Shown: positions 9,484 to 17,736 of the stretch, piece by piece
How the letters are laid out: every line of letters begins with the position of its first letter
How positions within the stretch are numbered: the first letter of the stretch is position 1
Assembly (NCBI RefSeq): GCF_000497045.1
Contig: NW_015961959.1
Span: 1,302,001-1,366,000, forward strand
Direction: 5' to 3'
DNA: 64,000 nucleotides
Origin: Kalmanozyma brasiliensis GHG001
Lineage: Eukaryota; Basidiomycota; Ustilaginomycetes; Ustilaginales
Translations under genes and position numbers: made by a program
The notes under the pieces: model-generated
Told to the model about the DNA's origin: nothing
What the model saw: the letters and a program-made list of their open reading frames with translations, nothing else
The model's database searches: none

Positions 9484-10483
9484 ATGCGCACTTCCTTCTT
9501 CGCCGTCGCATCGCTCGCCGTGCTCAGCGCGCTTAGCTGGAATGCGCCCACGGCCCAAGCCAAGTCGCTCAGCAACCGACACCAGGACCACGACATGCTT
9601 GCTGTTCGCAACCTCCACGTCGAAGCTCGCTCCAACGTAGAACCTCGCGCCAAAGAGTGCCGAGCGGTCAAGAAGAAGAAGAAGAGCAAGAAGCACCGCA
9701 AGACAACCACCACCAAAAAGGCATCGGCGACCTTCCAACAGGCTGCCAAGGCGACCACTTCGTCCAAGAAGACCACCACCTCGACACGGAAGACGACGAC
9801 CACCTCCAAGTCGTCTACTCGCTCGTCCTCGTCCAGCTCTTCGTCCTCCTCGTCCATCTCGCGCGCGACCTCCTCCAGCTCGTCTGCATCCTCCTCGTCC
9901 TCTACCGCCTCCGCAACCAACCCTGCCGCGTTTGCCGGCGCGGCACCGCCCAACAGCCCCTGGGGCAACTGCTTCCAGCTCACTGCCACCGCCTTCCAGC
10001 CCAACTGGAAGGGTGAGGCGACCACCACCTGGTGCGGTGTCGAGTTCGACAAGTCCTCGCCCATCATCGCTCTGCCGCTGCAGCAGCTCTCCAAGGCGTA
10101 CGGCTCCGACAAGCTCGTCACCTACTACTCGAACGAGACGCTCTGGCGCCAGATGGTCAAGGACTGGTGCGGACGAGAGCTGTGGATCAACGGGCCCGGT
10201 GGATTGTTCAAGGCCTACTTCGGCGATGCTAATCTTTGGACCTCGGTGGTAAGTTTCTCGTGCTCTCGTTGGAGATTGAATGCTGAATGCCGTACTGACA
10301 GCTTTGTATTTTCTGGACGGACAGGATGTTAACATGAACCTGTACACCAAGCTCAAGGGCGTTCCTGTGGGCAGCTACGCCGACCCTGACGCGGCCAAGT
10401 GGATCAACAATCCCGAACCCCAGGGCTGCTTCACCGGCAACCAGGTCAGCATCAAGAATGGCTACCCACTCAACTACAACTGA
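9484..10483 (+). CDS. secreted Ser/Thr-rich protein with a C-terminal Cys domain, possibly double-psi-beta-barrel-like
   Basis: Two exons, 9484-10248 and 10325-10483 (GTAAGT donor, ACAG acceptor, phase 0), give 307 residues. A signal peptide (about 1-24, FFAVASLAVLSALSW) is followed by a short Lys-rich patch (CRAVKKKKKSKKHR). A long Ser/Thr/Lys low-complexity region follows to about residue 150; it is probably O-glycosylated and surface-exposed. The C-terminal 150 residues are ordered, with four cysteines (GNCFQL, TWCGVEF, DWCGREL, QGCFTG). The spacing of CGVEF...IIALPL, then WCGRELWINGPGG, then SVDVNMNLYTKL resembles a double-psi beta-barrel (barwin/expansin/RlpA-like), but the match is weak and by eye. 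The product is probably a wall-associated or apoplastic protein. Confidence 0.8.
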
Positions 10484-11150
10484 TGATCTAGAAATTGCGC
10501 GTTATGGCCCGCGTCGCATCTGCTGGTCGGATGGCGACGGAGGGCAATCACGCTCACAAGACACGTCGGGACCGGATCCCGACGCTCAGCGCAGTGCACA
10601 GAGGACAGCCGGTCTGTCACTCTTCGGTTGCTGGCATGGAACACGCTGGAATAGACACCCCCCCACCCCGGATAAGGAAAAGCAACGCGTCACCCTGTCA
10701 CCTCCTGTATTACCTTCCTCGCAATGTAGAACATCTGTGTCGGTGGAGAAGCGAATCGCCCGCTTGTCTTGCACAAGACGAAGCGTTGGGATTCGCTCTC
10801 TTCCAAGCAGCTCACCTCACATACACACCCCATCCACCACGCCCGACGGTAAACCGTCAGGATGAACAACCCCCCTCTGTGCACGGTCGTGGTTCGCCGA
10901 ACGTGCATACAATGAGCTGGGTTGCAAGATTCGCTAACATGGTGGGTGCGTTTCAACCCACAGACATGAGCCAAGCACGGACGCCACTCCATCAATGAAG
11001 TGATGTGCTGCGAGGTGGGACGTATCAACGAGGTTCTTCTCTTGACACGGTGGGACAAGTGTACCGCAACCTGAAGCAATCTGTGAGAAGCAAAGGATAC
11101 AGTGAACATCGGCTCGCATCCCTCACTGATCATCAACAAGCCGTCAAGCC
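10484..11150. other. intergenic region, no supported gene
   Basis: About 670 bp between two same-strand secreted-protein genes. Overlapping frames on both strands show no signal peptide or domain. It presumably holds the 3' end of the left gene and the promoter of the right one; I see no clear TATA box. Confidence 0.45.
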
Positions 11151-12356
11151 ATGATGCGACTCGCTTTCTTGACCTTGGCACTGCTGCTGATCACCACCCA
11201 TGCTGTCATGGGTGAGTCGGCGAGCTCCGATGCATGGGCAGACTCGCCAGCAGCGTCACAGCAAGGCACGGGATCAGCAGACGAAGCGTACTCTCCTCCG
11301 ACGGGCTACTCTTTCCGCTCCAACGACAGCTGGACTCGCCGATCAGCCAAGAGCGTATTCGGTGCGGGCTGTCGTTGGGACCCGACATCGTCGAACATCG
11401 TCGAGGTGAGCTACACGTTTCGCACTGGGCAAGCGCCTCCGTCCACCTGGTTCTCCCACGTCGGTGTGCCGGCTGCTGGCAGCGCTAGTGATCTTCGTCG
11501 TCGCACTGCTGGCTCCTCACCATCTTCTACCTCTGACGACTCGCTTAAGTCCGAGGATTCGACTCAGGAAGGTTCTTCAGAAAGTTTCGACACGTCTCTC
11601 ATCGACGTCCTAACCTATCGTGCGCGGTACGGTTCGTTCGGCACCTCTCTCAACGATGCTGGTTGTGCGTTGCCCTCGATCTCTGCCCGTCTCGCCTCGC
11701 TCGAAGCCGCCGAGCGTCAGCTGATCAACAACTACACGCTTCAACACAAACCCCTCGCTGGGGTGGACGACACGCCAAACGCAATGTTCTTCTGGGCCGG
11801 CCTGTCGAACTACAACCCCTCGATCCGGTCGGATCTCATCCAGACGGTCGTCTTCTACGGCGACGGGTGCGCTGCTGATCCACGCCAAGGGTTGTGCGTC
11901 TACGCAGCGGAATACTCGGCGTTTCGATACGATGAGAAGGACCACATGTGCATGGGAAGCAACATGCCGGTGTTCTACCCCGTGGAGACGGGGATGAAGG
12001 TGGTGTATCGGACGCAGAGGGGGTTTAGGACGCAGGAGGCGTGGATAGATGGAAAGATGGTTAGCTATTTGAGAAGTGCAGGGGACCAGGTGATGAACAG
12101 CTTTGTCATTACGCAGGAGTGCAAAGGATGTCAATGGCCGTTGACGGAACAGGTGTACGAGGGGATTCGGATCAGGTTCAGCGAGAAGGAGGAGGGATTT
12201 GATGGGTTGGGACTGTGTGAAGGGGGCGCGACGGCGAGCACGCCAAGGAGCGAGGATGGCGGGAAGGTGTGGGTCATCGACGAGGTCAGAGTGCCGAGTG
12301 GGAGGCATGTAACTAGCCAGGAGGGCGTTGGCCAGGCTTCGGCAGCGCAAGGATGA
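11151..12356 (+). CDS. secreted protein of unknown family
   Basis: A 401-residue intronless protein. Two tandem ATGs (11151 and 11154) precede a signal peptide (MMRLAFLTLALLLITTHAVM, cleavage near residue 21). The rest is extracellular in character: a Ser-rich spacer around residues 120-145, an N-glycosylation site (NNYT) and several spaced cysteines (GAGCRWD, DAGCAL, GDGCAADPRQGLCV, DHMCMG, QECKGCQWP, LGLCEGG). The middle contains MFFWAGLSNYNPS, then VVFYGDGCA and a conserved-looking FVITQECKGCQWPLTEQ. It may be a carbohydrate-binding or adhesin-like beta-sandwich protein, but I do not recognise it. No C-terminal anchor is visible, so a soluble secreted product is likely. Confidence 0.78.
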   Translation: MMRLAFLTLALLLITTHAVMGESASSDAWADSPAASQQGTGSADEAYSPPTGYSFRSNDSWTRRSAKSVFGAGCRWDPTSSNIVEVSYTFRTGQAPPSTWFSHVGVPAAGSASDLRRRTAGSSPSSTSDDSLKSEDSTQEGSSESFDTSLIDVLTYRARYGSFGTSLNDAGCALPSISARLASLEAAERQLINNYTLQHKPLAGVDDTPNAMFFWAGLSNYNPSIRSDLIQTVVFYGDGCAADPRQGLCVYAAEYSAFRYDEKDHMCMGSNMPVFYPVETGMKVVYRTQRGFRTQEAWIDGKMVSYLRSAGDQVMNSFVITQECKGCQWPLTEQVYEGIRIRFSEKEEGFDGLGLCEGGATASTPRSEDGGKVWVIDEVRVPSGRHVTSQEGVGQASAAQG

Positions 12357-12724
12357 TGGAGAGAGAGCCCACACCGGCGACTTCTTGGTTGCATCAAGAC
12401 CCTGAGAGTTGTTCTTTCCCCCGCGCCGAAGTTGCCGCCTTGCCCACTCTCGCTTACGCTTTCGCCAGTCCCTTTCCCTGCGGCCTCTTCCCCGGCATGA
12501 CCGGTGACGCCAATACGATCAGCCAAAACCTACCGTCTGTGTTGAACACAAGTTCGAGTGTATGGCGCTTGGTCGGTCGGCGAATTGCACGGCGTTTGCT
12601 TTACTTTGACCGCCGCCGTGCCTTCGGTCCGGGTCGAGGCGAACGGACCAGTCCTCCTCCTTGAAAGTCTGTGAGCGAAGCCTGTCCTTCCGACCACCAC
12701 CTCAGCGAGTTCAAAGCAAACACC
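12357..12724. other. intergenic region with 5' leader of the dehydrogenase gene
   Basis: A 368 bp interval. I see no gene. The right end (GAGTTCAAAGCAAACACC) is an A-rich leader before the next ATG. Confidence 0.45.
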
Positions 12725-13733
12725 ATGACAACTTCTCGCGGCAAAGTTGGCTTCATCGGCCTGGGCAGCATGGTAAGTCTGTCTTCCGCAAGCGATCTCA
12801 CCGCTGTCAACACAACTGACAAAACCGGTTGTTTTTCTGTAGGGCGGACCCATGGCGCTCAACATCGCCAAGGCAGGCTTTGCCACCAAGGCGTTCGACC
12901 TCCGCGCTGAGGCGGTGTCATCCTTCGTCTCGGCCTCGTCCGCCTTCTTCACACCGGGCACTGGCGCAACCTCGGTCGTGGACGCGGCGCAAGGCGCCGA
13001 CTTTCTCATCCTCATGGTGGTCAACGACGCCCAGGCGCGCTCGATACTTCTCTCTCCCACATCCACCGAGGCGTTACGCACAGCATTGTCGGTCCTCGCG
13101 CCGAACGCACACGTGATCCTCATGGCGACCTGTTCTCCCGGGTCGGTGTTGCAGCTTTCGCAGGACATTCAAACGGCTCGCTCGGACATCGTGCTTGTTG
13201 ACGCGCCCGTCTCTGGTGGCGTCTCTGGCTCGACAAACGGCACGCTGACGATCATGGTTGGCTGTCCTACCGCTGCCTTCGATCACGTTAGGCCCGTGTT
13301 GGGGGCGATGGGCGATAAGCTGCACCACATGGGCGAGGAACCAGGTAAAGGCAACAGCATGAAGGCGATCAACCAAGTGCTGTGCGGCATTCACGTCGCT
13401 GCCGCCGCAGAAGCCCTTGCGCTCGCCAAGAAGATGGGCGTGGATGCATCACACGCGCTCGAGATCGTCAGCACTTCTGCTGCGAGCAGCTGGATGTTGA
13501 GAGACAGAGGACCGAGAATGTTGCAGGACGAGCCAGAGACGCACTCTATGACCCAGATCTTTGTTAAGGATCTAGGAATTGTCGCTGAGGCCGGGAGGGA
13601 GGTCGGTGCGGCGCTGCCACTGAGTGTCGCCGCGCACCAGATGTTTGTGGCGGGTGTGGGGAGGGGCCAGAAGTACATGGATGACTCGAGCGTGATCAGG
13701 TGCTATGATGCACTGAATGGCCAGGGCGAGTAG
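12725..13733 (+). CDS. 3-hydroxyisobutyrate dehydrogenase-like NAD(P)-dependent oxidoreductase (beta-hydroxyacid dehydrogenase family)
   Basis: Exons 12725-12772 and 12843-13733 (70 nt intron, phase 0) encode 312 residues. The intron falls inside the Rossmann nucleotide-binding motif, which after splicing reads VGFIGLGSMGGPMALNIAKA (GxGxxG). Other family signatures are the substrate-binding DAPVSGGVSGSTNGTL and the catalytic-lysine segment GKGNSMKAINQVLCG. The C-terminal helical domain ends near YMDDSSVIRCY. Members oxidise 3-hydroxyacids such as 3-hydroxyisobutyrate (valine catabolism), L-threonate or tartronate semialdehyde, and the substrate cannot be set from sequence by eye. No clear mitochondrial presequence is seen (MTTSRGKVG begins the domain), so a cytosolic enzyme is more likely than the mitochondrial valine-pathway one. 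Confidence 0.92.
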
Positions 13734-13860
13734 AGGCGGGGTAACGGATGTATGCTCGTTGCTCAATCGCAGTAGCTTCCATCCAAAAGAGCAGCTGATG
13801 TAGCACCGCATGACGGGGTGCGTAAGAGTGTGAAGAAGGTTCCATTGATTGAAGTTACGC

Positions 13861-14350
13861 CTATGGCCCAGAAACGAGCTCTGTAAGCGCCTTTTCCATG
13901 TTGCCGTTGTACTTTGCCAGAGTCGATTCGGCTACCGATCTTGACACAAGCAGCTCCGTTGTCTGAGTATGAGCAAGCAATGAACAGAAGCGTGGTTCGC
14001 TAGGTCAGTTCCACATCTACATCATCAATCACGGCTTCGTTGAGGCGACAGCACTTACGATAAAGTCAACGTCCTCCTTCTTGAGCTTCTGTCCCTGCGA
14101 CGGTCCTGCCGCGATGTGTGCCGGTACGATTGCCGCATTGTCGCCAAAGCACAGCGCTTGAACCGTCTTCTCCATGCGTCCGCGCTCGAAGCTGTAGCCC
14201 GCCGAGTCAAAGTCGGCCCACTCTTGGATGACCTGTTTGGCACGGTCCAAGTCCGCACAAATGAAGCAAAAGATGTTAGCGAAGGGGATTTCTTGTCCGA
14301 TCAGAGCAGGAGAGAAGCGCGCCTACCTCTGCCTGTGGTTTTGCCGCCAT
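13861..14350 (-). CDS. HYPK-like UBA-domain protein (NatA-associated), three exons
   Basis: Not visible as a single open frame. Exons 14350-14327, 14232-14059 and 13962-13861 join in phase 0 at GT-AG introns of 94 and 96 nt (branch points GCTAAC and ACTGACC) to give 99 residues. The C terminus, QKLKKEDVDFI followed by TTELLVSRSVAESTLAKYNG and NMEKALTELV, is the UBA-like helical domain shared by HYPK and nascent-polypeptide-associated complex alpha. The preceding region (VIQEWADFDSAGY...KTVQALCFGDN) matches the HYPK layout and not the NAC domain. Known HYPK proteins bind and regulate the NatA N-terminal acetyltransferase at the ribosome. Length fits. It is divergently paired with the MTQ2-like gene across 243 bp. 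Confidence 0.85.
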
Positions 14351-14593
14351 GATGTGTGTCGAGTCGATGGGTTAATGATCGCTAGGATGCGGTGAGGAAG
14401 GAAGAATGCAGAGTCGAAGATGTGCGGATTTCGGACGGAGTGGGCCAACGCCGAAAGCCGCGAATCTGTGAAGGCTTTGGACCCTTGATTCTTCCAAGCT
14501 TCGTACTCTCTCTCGCGGTGCTCTTCAGAGTCTCAACCGCTCTATGACAGCGCGCTGCGCCCTTGACACCATCAGCATCCCCGGCCAGACAGT
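14351..14593. promoter_or_regulatory. divergent promoter shared by HYPK-like and MTQ2-like genes
   Basis: Only 243 bp separate the two start codons, which point away from each other, so the interval must hold both core promoters and both 5' leaders. I see no clear TATA box, as is usual for housekeeping promoters. The inference rests on geometry. Confidence 0.6.
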
Positions 14594-15256
14594 ATGATTC
14601 CGACACCGTCAACATCGCATCTGACCAAGGAAGATTTCCGAAAAGTCTACGAGCCTGCAGAAGACACCTTCATCCTGCTGGACGCCCTGGAAGCCGATGC
14701 GGAGGCTCTCACCCGCTCCCTCTCCGCGCCTCTCTGTGTCGAGATAGGCTCTGGTAGCGGCATCGTCACCACCTTCCTCTCGCAGATCTTTGGTTCGAAT
14801 ACAGGTACATACATCGCCATCGACCTCAATCCGCACGCGAATCGGTGCACGGTAACCACAGGTAAAGCGAACGGCGTCCACATCGAGGCGATACGAACAT
14901 CACTCCTTTCCGGCCTACGCTCAAGATTACGGGGCAACGTGGACGTGCTGCTGTTCAACCCACCCTATGTACCGACGGAGGAAGAGGAGGAGGCAATGGC
15001 GCAGGGTAAAGCGGGGATCGAGGGGTCCTGGGCGGGCGGCGCGACTGGCACAAGGCTGGTCGACGAGCTAATAGACGATGGGGTGATCAGCGATGTGTTG
15101 GCGGAAGGTGGGAGGTGCTATCTCGTTGCTATCAAGCAGAACGACCCACAGGGACTGGTGAGGAGGCTGAAGGTGCAAGGTTTGGAGGCCGAGGTGGTGC
15201 TCGCCAGACGAGCGGGTGGCGAGCATTTGCATGTCGTTCGAGCTATCAAGCCGTAG
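14594..15256 (+). CDS. eRF1 glutamine methyltransferase catalytic subunit (MTQ2/HEMK2/N6AMT1-like)
   Basis: A 220-residue intronless class I SAM-dependent methyltransferase. The N terminus has VYEPAEDTFILLDAL, the characteristic start of the MTQ2/HEMK2 family. The SAM-binding motif I is CVEIGSGSGIVTTFLSQ, motif II is YIAIDLNP, and the catalytic motif is LLFNPPYVPT (NPPY, which holds the target amide). It ends EHLHVVRAIKP. With its partner Trm112, this enzyme methylates the Gln of the GGQ loop in translation release factor eRF1. Size and motif spacing match the eukaryotic two-subunit enzyme, not bacterial PrmC, which has an extra N-terminal domain. It shares a divergent promoter with the HYPK-like gene. 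Confidence 0.94.
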   Translation: MIPTPSTSHLTKEDFRKVYEPAEDTFILLDALEADAEALTRSLSAPLCVEIGSGSGIVTTFLSQIFGSNTGTYIAIDLNPHANRCTVTTGKANGVHIEAIRTSLLSGLRSRLRGNVDVLLFNPPYVPTEEEEEAMAQGKAGIEGSWAGGATGTRLVDELIDDGVISDVLAEGGRCYLVAIKQNDPQGLVRRLKVQGLEAEVVLARRAGGEHLHVVRAIKP

Positions 15257-15852
15257 CGCAACAGTCGCAGCCACATTGTTGTCCGGCACACCAGTTTGAG
15301 TGCAGCTCTCTAACGCTTCAAGGGCCTCCAGATACCCGTAGCGATCAACAAATCGCTACTACCGATCCCCCACCCACGTTCACGAGCCGTTCGCAGCACG
15401 GTTCGTTAAGCTTTGACCACAGCACATTCATGACAGTCGTTCCTGCGCGAGCTTATCCGCGGCGAAACGCCTGAACCTCGTCGATCGCCACCTGTCTCGT
15501 GTCACAAGTCCGCAACGCAACCAGATCGCCGCATCAGAAGCGGTACGATGCTACGCAGCTTCTCGCCTCGCCGAGTGCGGGAGCCTCACGGCAGCATGTG
15601 ATATTTCCGCGGTATTTTCGAAGAAGATCGGAGCGAGCTCTTTGTGTGACAGGCGAGGCGCAAGAGGGGTTGCACAAGCGGGTCGACCGGGCATGCAAAG
15701 CCGTAAATGTGGAGAAGAAGGCGTTGTGCTGGACGAGCTTAGGCGATAGAGCCCCTCTTGCTGTCCATCGGGATAAGAACCCCTTCATCCCCGCGCTCAT
15801 CATCGTCCTTGATCATCTCCTCGTGCTCCATTCCGAGCTTCTTCTCTCGAGG
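15257..15852. other. intergenic region upstream of the P450 gene
   Basis: The P450 frame stays open upstream to about 15499, but that stretch has no ATG start at its 5' end and encodes nothing P450-like. I therefore treat it as promoter and leader. No other feature is supported. Confidence 0.5.
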
Positions 15853-17669
15853 ATGGTGACGAGCGCAGCCCTCAACCACGAGGCACTCCTCTCCTGGACA
15901 CGCGCCCACCCCTTCGCCTCCCTGTTCACTCTCCTCGTCCTCTACATCACCTACAAGCTCGCCCTCCGACCCATCCTCTTCCCGTCGCCCTACCTTCTCC
16001 TCCCACGCCCCGTCCGCGCCTCCTACATCCTCGGGCAGCGCGTCGTCGAAGCCAAAGGCTCCACCTTCACCGACCCCACCACCGGCACCCGCACCCTCAT
16101 CTCTGGTCCTGGCGAGGTCACAAAACACTACGCGCAGACGCTTCACACCGGCGTCTTCGTCTTTCCCGAACCGTTTGGTGGCGAAACCCTCCACATCTCG
16201 GATCCCTACGCCCTCAATGCGATCCTCAGCGACATCGATACGTTTCAATCCGACCTCCTCCGCTCCACCATCATCGAGTTTATCGTGGGTAACGGCATCG
16301 TGACGCGGTATGGCGATGCGCATCGCAAACAACGCCGCTTGATGGCACCCGCCTTCACACCGGCACATTTGAAAGGGTTGATGCCCGTGTTTGCCAAGTA
16401 TGCCGATCGGATGTGCGATAAGATCGACAGGCAGGACGGGGAGAGGGTGGATTTTGGCGAGTATCTCGATGTTACCATGCTCGATATCATCGGGTTGGCA
16501 GGGTTCGGGTATGATTGCCGTGCGCTCGAAAGGGGTCGAGATGGAAGCGAACTGAGTAGTGCGTTCAACAGCGTCAATCAGGCGGCGATTGATTTCGGTA
16601 TTGGGAGGGCGATCCATTTGGGGTTGAGCGCCATGCTCTATCCCAAAGCGTGCAAGTGGCCCTTGTCAGAGGCCAATCGACGCATCGAAAAGGTGAACCG
16701 CGTCATGGACCGCATCAGCATGTCGATCGTCAAGGAGGCCAAGCGGTCCGTTGTGGCGGAAGGCGAGGATCTGGGTGATAAGAAAGATCTACTCAGCCTG
16801 CTGGTCAAGTCGAACCTCTCCGCGGGGGCAGGGGAGAGGATGACGGATCGCGAGATCGCAGGGCAGATCCAAACCTTCATGTTTGCAGGCTACGAGACGA
16901 GCAGCGTCACCACCTCGTGGGCGTTGTACTTTCTCTCGCGCCACTCCACCATCCAGTCCAAGCTGAGGCGGATCATCGAGGAAGTGGTGAAAGATCGCAA
17001 AGGGGTTTCGCTAGAGGAGCTGAGCGCGGGGATGCTCGACTACGACGATGTATGGTGCGACGAGCTGCGCTATCTGGACCACATTCTGGCCGAAACGCTG
17101 CGCCTCTGCCCACCGGTTCCTGGAAACGACCGCGAAGCGACGTCCGACGCAGTGCTCCCGCTCATGACTCCCGTCCAGCTCAAGGATGGGAGGTCGATCG
17201 ACAAGCTCGTAGTCAAGAAAGGTTCACGCGTCACCATCGGGATCAAGACCGTCAACTACGACCGTCGCCTCTTTGGTGAGGACGCAAACGAATTCCGCCC
17301 GGAACGATTCGAAGACCTACCGCAGGCGCATGCAGATGCAAAGCTACCCCCTTATGCCATGTACAGCTTTGTTGGCGGCCCCAAGTCTTGGTAAGCATCC
17401 CGTTTCTCTTGATCAGTAAAAGATATGCAGAAGCTGACACTTTTTGATGGTGGGGGGAACACAGCATCGGCTCGAAATTCGCTCTGACGGAAATGAAGGT
17501 GTTGCTGATCGCCGTGTTGGCGCGGTTCGAAGTGTCGGCGGAACCGGGGCTGGAGATCCGACAGCATCAGGCACTCATTGTTCGACCCCGCGTGGAGAAC
17601 GCCACCGACGGTCCCGCTGCAGGTATGCCACTCCGCATCAAGCGTCTCCCCCACAAGACCACTCTATAG
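15853..17669 (+). CDS. cytochrome P450 monooxygenase, membrane-anchored
   Basis: Exons 15853-17390 and 17465-17669 (74 nt intron, GTAAGC...ACAG) give 580 residues. The ATG at 15853 is followed by an N-terminal membrane anchor (FASLFTLLVLYITYKLAL), as in ER P450s. The I-helix oxygen-binding motif is MFAGYETSSVTTSW (AGxxT), and the K-helix ExxR is ETLRLCPPVPG. The heme loop reads FVGGPKSCIGSKFALTEMK, matching FxxGxxxCxG. The heme-ligand Cys codon is split by the intron (TG|C), so the first exon alone would lack it. This is a class II microsomal monooxygenase needing a P450 reductase; the substrate is unknown. It converges on the transacylase gene with 67 bp between stops. Confidence 0.94.
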
Positions 17670-17736
17670 AACCCCTTTCTCATCACACAGGAACAATCTC
17701 AGGGAAGCATTTGCAAGTCGTGTCATTGCATGTGCA

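Noticed and set aside
15499..15852. 118 extra upstream codons of the P450 frame
   Set aside because: The 5' end begins with a non-ATG codon, and the stretch lacks any P450 or targeting feature. The ATG at 15853 begins directly before the membrane anchor.
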